64,000 nt of DNA from Clostridium_AW sp040797845 (GTDB lineage: Bacteria > Bacillota > Clostridia > Clostridiales > Clostridiaceae): contig JBFNFA010000001.1 of the NCBI GenBank assembly GCA_040797845.1, forward strand, positions 496,001 through 560,000, written 5' to 3'. Shown one piece after another: positions 8,334 to 16,783 of the stretch. Made by a program: the position numbers and the translations under genes. The notes under the pieces are model-generated. The model had not been told where the DNA came from. It saw nothing but the letters and a program-made list of their open reading frames with translations, and made no database searches. Within the stretch, counting starts at the first letter, position 1. Each line of letters starts with the position of its first letter.

Positions 8334-8969
8334 CTATTTACTTACCCAAGGGTCACTTGGGGTATTATTTGTATTATTTAATTGAGCTGCAATAGAAGCA
8401 CCTATACTAATTGGTTTTCCGTCAGAACCATTACCAGGTACATAAGAATTACTTTTCATTTTTTCTGTAGCTATAGCTTCAAGTCCTTTAGACCAATCAT
8501 TAGCCACCGAATCTATAATTTCTTTTGTTTTATCAAAGTCCTCAGCTAAACATTTTTCTATTACACTAGCAGGCAACTTTTTATCAGCTGCATATTTCAT
8601 TACTTCTGATAGTAAATCTTTTCTTGCATTAGCAGCTCTTTCTCTTTCCAATTCCTTTTCTAGTTCTAAAAGTTTCTTTTGAGTTGGATCAGTAACTAAA
8701 TCCGGATACTTTTCATTAATAAAAGGTTCCAATTCTTTTTCTAAATTGTTTTTCTTCCAGGTATCCAAAGCTTTATTAAAATACTTGTCATTTTCACTCT
8801 CTAAAAATGCTTTAAAATCTTTATCAATTTTAATTTTATTTTTTAATACATCCAAAGTAAGTCCAGCTGCTGTAAATTGTTCTTCAATATCAGTTCCAGC
8901 TAATAGAGAATTTACATCCTCATCATCTTTTGCATTTTTGATTGTTTCTAGTAAATCTTTCTTTAACAT
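8334..8969 (-). CDS. Phage scaffold protein (DUF4355/gp20-like)
   Basis: A 211-residue, mostly helical and highly charged protein. The central section (about residues 70-130) is rich in Lys and Glu and probably forms a coiled coil (LEKELERERAANARKDLL). The C-terminal quarter, with SYVPGNGSDG, is low in structure and typical for the capsid-binding end of scaffolds. It sits immediately upstream of decoration and capsid genes, as expected for the protein that guides procapsid assembly. Confidence 0.85.
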   Translation of the reverse strand: MLKKDLLETIKNAKDDEDVNSLLAGTDIEEQFTAAGLTLDVLKNKIKIDKDFKAFLESENDKYFNKALDTWKKNNLEKELEPFINEKYPDLVTDPTQKKLLELEKELERERAANARKDLLSEVMKYAADKKLPASVIEKCLAEDFDKTKEIIDSVANDWSKGLEAIATEKMKSNSYVPGNGSDGKPISIGASIAAQLNNTNNTPSDPWVSK

Positions 8970-9097
8970 AGTTCCTCCTATCCCCTAAACTCACAACAAA
9001 GTCTAGGACATGTTTTATTATATTTTTAGTGTATTTATACCCCTTGCACGCAAAACCGCCCACAAGACGTATTAAAGCAGTTTAAGCCTTACTAAGG

Positions 9098-9128
9098 GCA
9101 AAATAAAAAAGCCTTACTTCTAAGACTT
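9098..9128 (-). terminator. Terminator between 61-residue gene and scaffold gene
   Basis: On the minus strand AGTCTTA and TAAGGCT pair over seven bases around a GAAG loop and are followed by TTTTTTATTTT. It separates the MuF/CPCC/61-residue group from the capsid group. The rest of the 188-base space between these genes (8970-9157) holds no gene that I can support. Confidence 0.65.
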
Positions 9129-9157
9129 TACTTAAATAATTAATACCTTTTTAAATA

Positions 9158-9343
9158 TTACTCTTTTCTAAACACTTTAAATTCATCACCAATATAGAAA
9201 TGTGAACCTTCTTGAATTATTGGTTTTAATTCAATATCATAACCATTGCTTTTTAAAGCATTCGTTATTATATCTCTTACATTAGGATCTACAATAGTAA
9301 ATTCTGATACTTGCCTTCTTGCTGTTCCTTGATTTCTTTCCAA
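9158..9343 (-). CDS. Small phage protein of unknown function
   Basis: The 61-residue protein starts MERNQGTARRQ and has a short alpha/beta body (VDPNVRDIITNALKSNGYDI, then FYIGDEFKVF). It follows the MuF and CPCC genes and precedes a terminator, so it ends that transcript group. A similar small gene occurs after MuF in some related phages, but I cannot assign a role. As the third gene behind a toxin-like MuF protein it is also a possible immunity factor. Confidence 0.6.
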   Translation of the reverse strand: MERNQGTARRQVSEFTIVDPNVRDIITNALKSNGYDIELKPIIQEGSHFYIGDEFKVFRKE

Positions 9344-9367
9344 ATTTAATCACCTCATTTTTATACA

Positions 9368-9406
9368 TAATAAAAGCACCTACTATTTTTACTTAGTAAG
9401 TGCTTA
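9368..9406 (-). terminator. Stem-loop after CPCC gene
   Basis: On the minus strand AAGCACTTACT pairs with AGTAGGTGCTT and runs into TTTATTATG. The hairpin follows the CPCC stop codon at 9408-9410 directly and has nearly the same sequence as the hairpin at 2135-2164, so it is probably a phage terminator or mRNA 3' end. Confidence 0.5.
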
Positions 9407-9407
9407 A

Positions 9408-9575
9408 CTATAAAATTTTTTCACCTTTTTTATAAGCTTCTCTCGCTTTTTTTAATGTCATTTCATTAGGTCCTGCTAAATTATTCTCATTTCCATTAGG
9501 TCCGTTGTTTTGCCAGCCACAGTTATCACAAATATCAAATGAATCTACCTCTTTAGAACATACTGGGCACTTCAT
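9408..9575 (-). CDS. Cys-rich CPCC-family small protein, possible immunity protein
   Basis: This 55-residue protein starts with ATG at 9575, eight bases after a GGAGG site and four bases after the MuF stop codon. It has two zinc-knuckle pairs, MKCPVC near the N-terminus and FDICDNCGWQNN, followed by a helix KKAREAYKKGEKI. This is the layout of the Cys-rich CPCC family (CPxC, then DICxxCxW and an L.eAre.Y..G tail). Family members often stand alone beside toxin genes. The tight link to a MuF gene with a toxin-like end makes an immunity role plausible but unproven. Confidence 0.75.
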   Translation of the reverse strand: MKCPVCSKEVDSFDICDNCGWQNNGPNGNENNLAGPNEMTLKKAREAYKKGEKIL

Positions 9576-9578
9576 TGC

Positions 9579-11108
9579 TCATTCCTCCTTTTTATAATCT
9601 TTTATTTGTTGTAACCAATATTCATATCCATCTTTAGGCTTATACAATGTCGATATATAACCATCTACCCTTCCTATTGCAAAATCATTCGTAGATTTAT
9701 TATATCTAAATATGAATCCTAGTTCACTTTTAAAACCTTCTATATCTCCCTTAACTGGTGAAGCTAATAATTTTCTAGCTATATCTAAATACTCTCCTTG
9801 TGAAAGGTTATCATACTCTTTTAAGTGTTTTTCTATGTGTTTATTAAACTTCTTCTCGCTAGAAAAATTAGAATTTAGCCATACTCTTCCACTTTTTGTA
9901 TAACTATATTGCTGCTTTAACTTTTCCCAATTGTTACTATCATTATACTTCATTTCCTGGAATTTATCAAAGGATTCAAGGATTTCCCTTCCTAAAACTT
10001 CATTATATTTTTTATATTGTTTCTTATCGCTAGACTTATTTTGTATTTTCTTTTCTTCTGCCAGTGCCTTTGGATTATTAGCAACATTCTCTTTATACCA
10101 TTGCTCATAATTCATATTACCAGGTACATACTTAGCTTTACCTGTCACTGGATCTCGTGCAATTCTTTCTTCATCTATGGCATCATCAAAATAAGGCATA
10201 ATTGTTGTTCTGCAATTAGGGTGAAATGGTGGTGCAGTGATACCTATTAATTTGTCTTTTAAATCAAATACTTTTCCATCCAAAGATCTACATATCTTGC
10301 TTGTATGTAAATCTAAAGTAGCAAGTATTTCATATTTCTTCACTACTCCACTTGCACTATACCCATTAAATGTAGCTTTAGAAATAATATTAGCACTTTC
10401 TGTATTAACTAAGGTCCTAGCCCTACCAATTGCAACACCCATCTTATTGGCTATTACCCTAGATGTTTTATCTATACTGTCCCCTCTAATAAAAGCCTGT
10501 GTTAAACTAGATTGCAGCTCTTTTACAAGTAACTCTTTATTATTCCATATTCTACTACTGTAGTTTCCACCATGCCAAGGCTCTGTAATTACTTTATTTA
10601 TTATATTAGTATCTAATTTTGCAAAATTAATTACTAATCCTAATCCCTTATGGATTTCATAGATATTTCTATAATAAGTATCTGAATACATACCCTTTAA
10701 AGCTTGTGTGGTACCATTTTGTTGATTAATATATAAGTTTTCTAGTTCATTTCTTACTTGAGTCTGTAAAGCTTCAAGTCTTGTTATCCTAACTTTATTA
10801 GATAAGTTATTCAGCTCATTTTCCCATTGTAAGTTTTCATTGTTTTTAGCTTTTTCAGTGAACTCTTTCAAAGTCATTCTAAATTCTTTTAACTCACTGG
10901 AATTAAGAGTTTTTCTAGCATCAGCCACACTTATCTTATTATCATTAGCAAATTTAGAATAAAAGACTTCAATATCATATTGTATGCTTTTTAAAGCTTT
11001 CCTATATTCTTCTTCCAGTTTTAATTTGTAATTATCAACCTTATCAAACTCGCAATTTGAAATATATTCAGCTCTTTTTTTCCAATAATCTCTATTTCTA
11101 TTTATCAC
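9579..11108 (-). CDS. MuF-family minor head protein with toxin-like BECR-type C-terminal domain
   Basis: The 509-residue protein is a head morphogenesis (SPP1 gp7/Mu F) protein. Residues about 225-310 hold the Mu F core, with TARTLVNTESANI, a CRSLDGKVF segment and PPFHPNCRTT. Residues 390-509 form an extra domain: FNKHIEKHLKEYD, then YLDIARKLLASPVKGD, then YNKSTNDFAIG, then GYISTLYKPKDG and a final YW. This H..KH...FAI...ISTLYKP pattern is like BECR-fold RNase toxins found at the C-terminus of MuF and other polymorphic toxins. The start is a GTG that overlaps the portal stop (GTGA). The toxin assignment is by pattern only. Confidence 0.85.
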   Translation of the reverse strand: MINRNRDYWKKRAEYISNCEFDKVDNYKLKLEEEYRKALKSIQYDIEVFYSKFANDNKISVADARKTLNSSELKEFRMTLKEFTEKAKNNENLQWENELNNLSNKVRITRLEALQTQVRNELENLYINQQNGTTQALKGMYSDTYYRNIYEIHKGLGLVINFAKLDTNIINKVITEPWHGGNYSSRIWNNKELLVKELQSSLTQAFIRGDSIDKTSRVIANKMGVAIGRARTLVNTESANIISKATFNGYSASGVVKKYEILATLDLHTSKICRSLDGKVFDLKDKLIGITAPPFHPNCRTTIMPYFDDAIDEERIARDPVTGKAKYVPGNMNYEQWYKENVANNPKALAEEKKIQNKSSDKKQYKKYNEVLGREILESFDKFQEMKYNDSNNWEKLKQQYSYTKSGRVWLNSNFSSEKKFNKHIEKHLKEYDNLSQGEYLDIARKLLASPVKGDIEGFKSELGFIFRYNKSTNDFAIGRVDGYISTLYKPKDGYEYWLQQIKDYKKEE

Positions 11109-12460
11109 TCAACATCACCCTCAAGGTTCATGTCATTGTATTGGTTTCCTAGATCTAGTTGTTCCTTCATTTCCTTTTTAACTTTCTCGGCTTCAGCAAC
11201 TTTATTATTTATAAAACTAAATAAACCTCTAGCAGTATCTTTAGAAATTGTACCTTCTGGAACCTGTGCAAGCATTTGAGCAGTTGCTAAATCGTCACTT
11301 GGGATGTTTGGAGTATATAGAGCCTTAATATCTTTAAAATCATAACTCTTATTTTTTTTAATATTTAAGTACTTGAATAAAAATCTAAGCCTATTCTTAA
11401 CTATGTTTTTATGTGCCTTTATCTCTAAATTACATTTATTTTCAAGTACTATTAACCTAGATCTTAGAGTTATACCTGATAAATTAGATTGTAACTTTTC
11501 ATTATGGTTAATATGACAAGCGAGCTGATACATTGTATCTTCATATCTATCTAATGTATTTTGAATAAACGTATCATTTATGTTCTTAATTAACCATGCC
11601 GCGTCTCCTCCAGCTTGAGGTAATTGAATAACACCTAATTTTTTCATATCTGGTATGTCATTTTTATCAACTTGAGCATTTTTAAATAATAAATAAGCAT
11701 TTCTAAAATCACTTATTTCATTACCAACGTCACTCAAATTAGTTTCAAAAGCATCTTGTAAGCCTTTAATATCATTATATAAACTATCGTCAGTACCTTC
11801 CTCAGTTAGTTTTCCAATTGTAACAGGAACTTCTCCAAATATATTTACTGTTGGAGATGATATTTCGTTAAATTTATTATCAAAATGATATATTTTATCA
11901 TCTGTATAAATATCAATATATGAAACATTAGTATCAAAATCATTTTTGAAGGCGTGTATAAAAAATAAAGCCTTACCTGAAGCATTATCCATATATGCAT
12001 AACCATCAGTAGGTTTTATAATTTTAGAGCAAAAGTCTGCATTATCATCTATATAATACAACTCATATATTTGTGTAAAAATAAGAAGATATTTCATTAG
12101 ATCTGTATCATGCAACTCATTCCAATGAGCTGTATAATATTCTATATCTCTTACAACATCTTCACTACCATTTCTAGATTCATAGATGATATTATTACCT
12201 AAAGTGTACGCAACCTCTTCTTTAATAAATTTCTTTATATAGTTAGCACTTACTTTTAAATTGGATCTTTCTGTTACAAATAAATATTTTCTAATTGCAT
12301 CAGTGTCGCCCTTATAATACTTGTACATCTTTTCATAAATATTTTTAAATACATAATAACTACCATATACTTTTTTCACCAATTGTAAATGTTCGGGATT
12401 ACTAAGATTCAATCCTACTTCTTTTTTAAATAACTTCTTCACCAAATCACTTAACAACAA
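11105..12460 (-). CDS. Phage portal protein (SPP1 gp6-like)
   Basis: A 451-residue portal protein lying between large terminase and MuF, the canonical order. It has the N-terminal YYKGDTDAI segment, the FIKEEVAYTLGNNI helix, and the C-terminal IEKAHKNIVKNRLRFL-like region with a long helix and an acidic tail. Twelve copies would form the ring through which DNA enters and leaves. The likely start is one of two adjacent TTG codons at 12455-12460. It ends in GTGA overlap with MuF. Confidence 0.9.
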   Translation of the reverse strand: MLLSDLVKKLFKKEVGLNLSNPEHLQLVKKVYGSYYVFKNIYEKMYKYYKGDTDAIRKYLFVTERSNLKVSANYIKKFIKEEVAYTLGNNIIYESRNGSEDVVRDIEYYTAHWNELHDTDLMKYLLIFTQIYELYYIDDNADFCSKIIKPTDGYAYMDNASGKALFFIHAFKNDFDTNVSYIDIYTDDKIYHFDNKFNEISSPTVNIFGEVPVTIGKLTEEGTDDSLYNDIKGLQDAFETNLSDVGNEISDFRNAYLLFKNAQVDKNDIPDMKKLGVIQLPQAGGDAAWLIKNINDTFIQNTLDRYEDTMYQLACHINHNEKLQSNLSGITLRSRLIVLENKCNLEIKAHKNIVKNRLRFLFKYLNIKKNKSYDFKDIKALYTPNIPSDDLATAQMLAQVPEGTISKDTARGLFSFINNKVAEAEKVKKEMKEQLDLGNQYNDMNLEGDVE

Positions 12461-12464
12461 ATAC

Positions 12465-14258
12465 CTACACCCCCAAACTCCTTCTATCTAATAACTTTAC
12501 CTTGCTAACAGTTTTAATCTCATCAACTTTTAACCAAAACTCAGAACTTACATCGGCAGCATCATCATGAGTAGTAAACTTCTGTCCAGCAAACTCCATA
12601 AATTGATTAATAAAATCTTCATCTTCTGAACAAAAAACAAATTCCCCTCGATTTACGAAAGGAACTATAGTAGAAATCTTGTCATCTTTATTTTTTTTCT
12701 GCTGCTCGTTGATTATTGTAATATTTCTATACTTTAAAATTTCATGATCCTTAATGGCTTTTTCTAATTGATTCGCATCAGCTCCGTTAAAAGTATTCTT
12801 TTCAATACTTATATGTGTAGCTTCAGGATATTCAAGCAATAAATTAACCATGTGTTGAATATATTTATCAAACTCCTGCCTAGCATTTATCTTTGCCAGT
12901 TCAGCTTTTCTAGCATATTTATAGCCATTAGTTGCTTCAGAACCTACAATAAAAGCTGAATAGTCATTCTTTCTACCACCACTGGAAGCTGGGTCAGCAC
13001 AAATCATTGTTTTTATAAATTCATGAGTTTCAATTTCTTTCCTAGTTTCAGTATGCATTTGCTTAAACCACTTTTCGCCTATAGAATCAACGTCACCCTG
13101 GACCTCTTGTTTAAAAGAGTTAGGATTTTCAAAGTAGTCTAAGGCCAATTCTAAACAATCCCAAAATTCACCCCACAACATAGGAAACTGCATTTCTTTC
13201 TCATTCTTATAGTAAAACTCTTTAGCATCTTCTAGCCTGGTGTCATTTTTAAAATTGAAAAGGATATCTTTAAATTGCTTCCATAGGCCATTATTGAATA
13301 AATAATCAACACCATTAATTTTCTGGCCTTCTTGATTTATAAAATCATCAACTAGCACACCTTTTTCCTTTTTAAAGATCCATGTAGCAGTTTTAATTAA
13401 TCTACTATAGAAACACTCCTTATGCTGTTGAGTTCCCCAAGCCATAAGTACAGTACCTTTTTTAATTATTTTGCCATTTCTTCTTACAGGTCTTTGCTTA
13501 GCAAACTTAACATCATCGCTATAGCGCTTCCATTTTTTAAGTCTAGCTTCCTCAGTTCTAACATCATCCTCGGATTGGTAATCATCAAGAATAATTAAAT
13601 CTGGTCTCACATTTTTATATTTTCTACCTCTCATAGGAGATGTAGAAGAAATAGCCTCGACAAAAGTTTTATTCATGAACTCAAGTTGTGTGGCATTGCA
13701 AATAAAGTCTCTGTTTTTATCATCAAGTATTTTACCAAAAGCAGATTCAATATACTCATTTTCAATCATGTTGTCCTTAATATCTTTTATAAACTTTTCC
13801 GCGGTACTCCCTATATCAGAGCATATCAAAACATAAGTTTTATGTTTATAAGCTACGCTCCAACAAGTGGGTCCTAATGTACCAAAAGCAGATTTACCAG
13901 TACCACGAGGTAAAACTCTTCCTAATTGCTCTGGTCCAGTACCAATAATACTTTCTTGAATATCATGCCATAATTCTTCATGTACTTCTGCCAGTGGAGC
14001 CGCGGCATTATCTTCCTTAGGCAAATAGATATCTTGTAAAAAATACATACAAAAAAATTCTAAGCTTATTTGCCCCAGCTGCCATGCAAGCCCATGGAAA
14101 CCAAACAAATTCTTAGAGTTTTCTAACATTCGTGTATCTGTTAATTCCTCAGCTTTATCCTCAGGAATTCCTATATCCGTATAGGATTTTTTTAGATAGT
14201 GATAAAGCAACCATTTATTACGAGCTTCATCACTAGGAAAATCAAATGGTATTTTCAA
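12465..14258 (-). CDS. Phage terminase large subunit (TerL)
   Basis: The 597-residue packaging motor has an N-terminal ATPase with Walker A-like LPRGTGKS at about residue 118-125 and Walker B LIILDDY near residue 222, and a C-terminal RNase H-like nuclease starting at MICADPASSGG near residue 419 with a later acidic HDDAAD. It cuts concatemers and pumps DNA into the head. The start is TTG at 14258 after GGGGTGAT. Unusually, two foreign genes lie between it and the small terminase. Confidence 0.95.
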   Translation of the reverse strand: MKIPFDFPSDEARNKWLLYHYLKKSYTDIGIPEDKAEELTDTRMLENSKNLFGFHGLAWQLGQISLEFFCMYFLQDIYLPKEDNAAAPLAEVHEELWHDIQESIIGTGPEQLGRVLPRGTGKSAFGTLGPTCWSVAYKHKTYVLICSDIGSTAEKFIKDIKDNMIENEYIESAFGKILDDKNRDFICNATQLEFMNKTFVEAISSTSPMRGRKYKNVRPDLIILDDYQSEDDVRTEEARLKKWKRYSDDVKFAKQRPVRRNGKIIKKGTVLMAWGTQQHKECFYSRLIKTATWIFKKEKGVLVDDFINQEGQKINGVDYLFNNGLWKQFKDILFNFKNDTRLEDAKEFYYKNEKEMQFPMLWGEFWDCLELALDYFENPNSFKQEVQGDVDSIGEKWFKQMHTETRKEIETHEFIKTMICADPASSGGRKNDYSAFIVGSEATNGYKYARKAELAKINARQEFDKYIQHMVNLLLEYPEATHISIEKNTFNGADANQLEKAIKDHEILKYRNITIINEQQKKNKDDKISTIVPFVNRGEFVFCSEDEDFINQFMEFAGQKFTTHDDAADVSSEFWLKVDEIKTVSKVKLLDRRSLGV

Positions 14259-14275
14259 GCTTTATCACCCCACAT

Positions 14276-15094
14276 TTATCCTTTTATAAATGCTAATGTC
14301 TTATATATCATTTCTGTTAATTTATTAATATTATAATTCACCTGCAATTGTGGTTCTTTATTAGCTATTACACTAGCTATTTTAATAAAAGAATCTAAAT
14401 AGCATATAGTAAAAATACTATAAATTTTTTCTTTCAAATTTTCATCAGTTCTATTTAAATCCATAATAAATGCATTATTTATAGGCGTTTCTTCATCAAT
14501 TGGTGTTTTATATATATTTAGACTTGATATATCTGAATGTTCAAATTTACTAGCATCAGCATAATACATAGAATAAAGGTCAAATCCTTGCTTATCTGAT
14601 TCTTGTGCTAATTTAAGAATAGATAATGGTCTTTCATTTATTAGAAATCCTTTAGCTTTAATTTGATTCTCTATTTCACGTCTTTCATTTTTTATATCAC
14701 TAACACTAAGAGAAAGTTGATCTCCTTCTTGTTGCATCATTTCACCAAAAGGACCATTTATCATTTTATTTATATTCTTTAAAAAATATCTTCGTGATAT
14801 TAACGGTTGAACATAAAATTCTTTTAAATGAATTCTATCAGTATCATCATTTAACAGATATCCTATTAAAAAATAATTATTCATTGCAGATCTAGCTAAG
14901 ATTATAGCCTCTTCATTCATTCCATTATCCATAAGAAGTATTGCTGCTTCCAATAAATTATGTTGCTTGGCGTATAATGTAATTATTTCTCTAAACCATT
15001 CATATCCTTGCGCTATAATAACTGGTCTATTATTTTGTATAAAATGTTCTTCTATATCTGGCATTATGTGCTTTAGAAATTCTTCATCAGTCAT
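14276..15094 (-). CDS. DUF5677-like protein, accessory gene within terminase module
   Basis: The protein of 272 residues is mostly helical and has no recognised phage role. The start ATG at 15094 is nine bases after GGAGG; an upstream in-frame codon at 15112 lies before the ribosome binding site. Residues about 75-95 contain LARSAMNNYFLIGYLL and residues about 190-200 contain DASKFEHSDISS, which resembles the R...E..YL and S...H motifs of DUF5677-like proteins. Such proteins are widespread in accessory and defence-rich DNA. It lies between small and large terminase genes with a serine recombinase gene, so it looks like cargo. Confidence 0.6.
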   Translation of the reverse strand: MTDEEFLKHIMPDIEEHFIQNNRPVIIAQGYEWFREIITLYAKQHNLLEAAILLMDNGMNEEAIILARSAMNNYFLIGYLLNDDTDRIHLKEFYVQPLISRRYFLKNINKMINGPFGEMMQQEGDQLSLSVSDIKNERREIENQIKAKGFLINERPLSILKLAQESDKQGFDLYSMYYADASKFEHSDISSLNIYKTPIDEETPINNAFIMDLNRTDENLKEKIYSIFTICYLDSFIKIASVIANKEPQLQVNYNINKLTEMIYKTLAFIKG

Positions 15095-15177
15095 AGTTTC
15101 AGTCCTCCTCATTTATAAAGTATAGAATTCTATAAATAATGGAAATTTCCTTTTCTGAAATATAAGTTAATTCATTA

Positions 15178-15837
15178 CTATTGATATTTTTCATTATATT
15201 CTTTGGCATATCTATAATAAGTTGGTTTAGTTATATCAAGCAATTTCATACACTCAGTTGGCCTAATAGATCCATCAAGAACCCTTTTATATTCCTTAGA
15301 AAATTTATCAAAATCAAGAGCTCTTGGCCTTCCATAATCATCCCATTCGCCCCTTGCCTTTTTAGCTGCTATACCTTCTTTTTGCCTTTTTTCTTTTTTC
15401 TCTAATTCAGCCTGAGCAAATGAAGCATACATTTCTATAAGCATATTATTAATAGTCTCCATTATCATAGTAGCTATAGAACTGTCTTTAGGAAGTTCAG
15501 TTAATGTAGTTGGAATTTCTAAAACCATTAGCCTTATACCTTTATCTTGCATTTTTCTGATTTCGGCCAATATAAGTTGCTTGTTTCTTCCTAATCTATC
15601 TAGCTCGGTTAATATTAAAGCTATATTTTCATTTGGGTTAACCTTCTTTATTAGCTCCATATCTTGAACCAATTTATCATAAGAAGGTCTATTAAAGTTT
15701 TTTCCTGTCTGCTGGTCAGTATAAATATTATTAACTAGTTTAATATTTTCTTTAGTAATAAATTCATTAATTTCTGATATTCCTCTATCTAAATGTTGTT
15801 CTTTTGTTGAAGTTCTATGATACGCAAAATATAACAT
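15178..15837 (-). CDS. Small serine recombinase (resolvase/invertase type)
   Basis: This 219-residue protein begins MLYFAYHRTSTKEQ, with the catalytic serine in the RTST motif, followed by TDQQTG, the ELDRLGRN motif carrying the conserved arginines, and a C-terminal helix-turn-helix (CMKLLDITKPTYYRY). This is the layout of Tn3-type resolvases and invertases, not of IS607. The start at 15837 is supported by GAGGTG eight bases upstream; the longer frame to 15936 has none. Its presence between the terminase genes suggests that it belongs to an inserted module. Confidence 0.88.
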   Translation of the reverse strand: MLYFAYHRTSTKEQHLDRGISEINEFITKENIKLVNNIYTDQQTGKNFNRPSYDKLVQDMELIKKVNPNENIALILTELDRLGRNKQLILAEIRKMQDKGIRLMVLEIPTTLTELPKDSSIATMIMETINNMLIEMYASFAQAELEKKEKRQKEGIAAKKARGEWDDYGRPRALDFDKFSKEYKRVLDGSIRPTECMKLLDITKPTYYRYAKEYNEKYQ

Positions 15838-16009
15838 GTTAGCACCTCGACTTTTTAAAAATATTATAGAAATTGTGGGGTCGACAAACGCCATTTTAAA
15901 AACCTTCCATTTTAGAAGGTACCCCCCGTTCGACATTTCACAGCAATCGTTGAAGCCATTCAGTGTCGTTATTCCTCAATCATTTCTATAATATTATTAT
16001 GTCTCTAAG

Positions 16010-16122
16010 GTATCAAAAAGTCAACATGTATTTTTGGTACTATATTGAAGTTGTTTTACTGCCTGTAAGGTGCATTGCACTGTAGTAATACTATTAGTAT
16101 CATTAAGTATACTTTTTGATAC
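16010..16122. repeat. Inverted repeats upstream of small serine recombinase, possible res site
   Basis: GTATCAAAAAGT at 16010-16021 is repeated inverted, base for base, at 16111-16122. In between are further related half sites, including the near-palindrome ATACTATTAGTAT. Dyads of this kind, about 100 bases apart and 150-300 bases upstream of a resolvase gene, are what a resolvase binding region looks like. No subsite assignment can be made by eye. The right copy overlaps the small terminase stop codon. Confidence 0.45.
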
Positions 16123-16535
16123 TATTTAACAACCTTTAGATTCTTTAAGTCTTCCATTTCCTGCTTTAATTTATTAGGGTCTGTACTTCCCTTAGAATCA
16201 TCTATCTTTATCTCTTCCTTAGCAGCACTTGGAGAACCTAAGCATTGATCTATTAGATACTTATTAGCCTGGAACTTAACTCTTATATCAGTGCTATTAC
16301 AGGCAAGCTCTCTCATATTATCTACGTAGGTACATACATCATTAGTAATTTTGTCTTGTGCGGATTTTTTCAACTGTTCCCTTCGCCTTTCAAGCTCAGC
16401 CTCGACCTCTGTTTCCTTCTTCCACGCATAAATAGTTTGTCTTGATACATTTAAAGTTCTTGCAATCTCAGTAATATTAATGCCTGAGAGCAACATATCA
16501 ATCATTCTATCCTTTTCAAAATTAATAACACTCAT
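16122..16535 (-). CDS. Phage terminase small subunit (TerS)
   Basis: The 137-residue protein starts MSVINFEKDRMIDM at 16535, eleven bases after GGAGG; an alternative GTG start lies inside that site. Residues about 20-45 are a helix-turn-helix (INITEIARTLNVSRQTIYAW), then comes a long charged helix, a central oligomerisation part and an acidic tail. It recognises pac/cos DNA and hands it to the large subunit. It is separated from terL by the serine recombinase and DUF5677-like genes. Confidence 0.85.
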   Translation of the reverse strand: MSVINFEKDRMIDMLLSGINITEIARTLNVSRQTIYAWKKETEVEAELERRREQLKKSAQDKITNDVCTYVDNMRELACNSTDIRVKFQANKYLIDQCLGSPSAAKEEIKIDDSKGSTDPNKLKQEMEDLKNLKVVK

Positions 16536-16547
16536 GCGAAAATACAC

Positions 16548-16783
16548 CTCCTAACTAATTGACACTGTATTTTACGCTTATTAGCTCAATAGAGAAACTT
16601 TATTGCTATAATGTACATTCTTGCCTCTTAAAAGTAAAACCTCTGTATAAGCTTATATAGCGCATATAAAAGGACACTTAGAATTAACTAAGTGCCCTTT
16701 GCTCTATTTCCTATGATACTATATTAACATGTATTAACTAATATATATAATACTGTATTTATTAGTTTTTTCTAATATATTTA
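16548..16783. other. Intergenic region upstream of terS
   Basis: These 236 bases hold no gene I can support. The main element is the hairpin at 16674-16703 (AAGGGCACTTAG / CTAAGTGTCCTT on the minus strand, followed by TTAT). AT-rich stretches on either side could contain the late promoter used by the sigma-like regulator encoded just upstream. Confidence 0.4.
16674..16703 (-). terminator. Stem-loop upstream of terS
   Basis: On the minus strand the two arms GGGCACTTAG and CTAAGTGTCC pair around a six-base loop and are followed by TTTTAT. It lies between the sigma-like regulator and the small terminase and shares the GCACTTAG core with hairpins at 2135-2164 and 9368-9406. It may end early transcription before the late genes. 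Confidence 0.5.

Noticed and set aside
15178..15837. IS607-type transposase for the small serine recombinase
   Set aside because: IS607 enzymes have the DNA-binding domain at the N-terminus and usually a TnpB gene beside them. Here the catalytic domain comes first, the helix-turn-helix is at the end and no TnpB is present.
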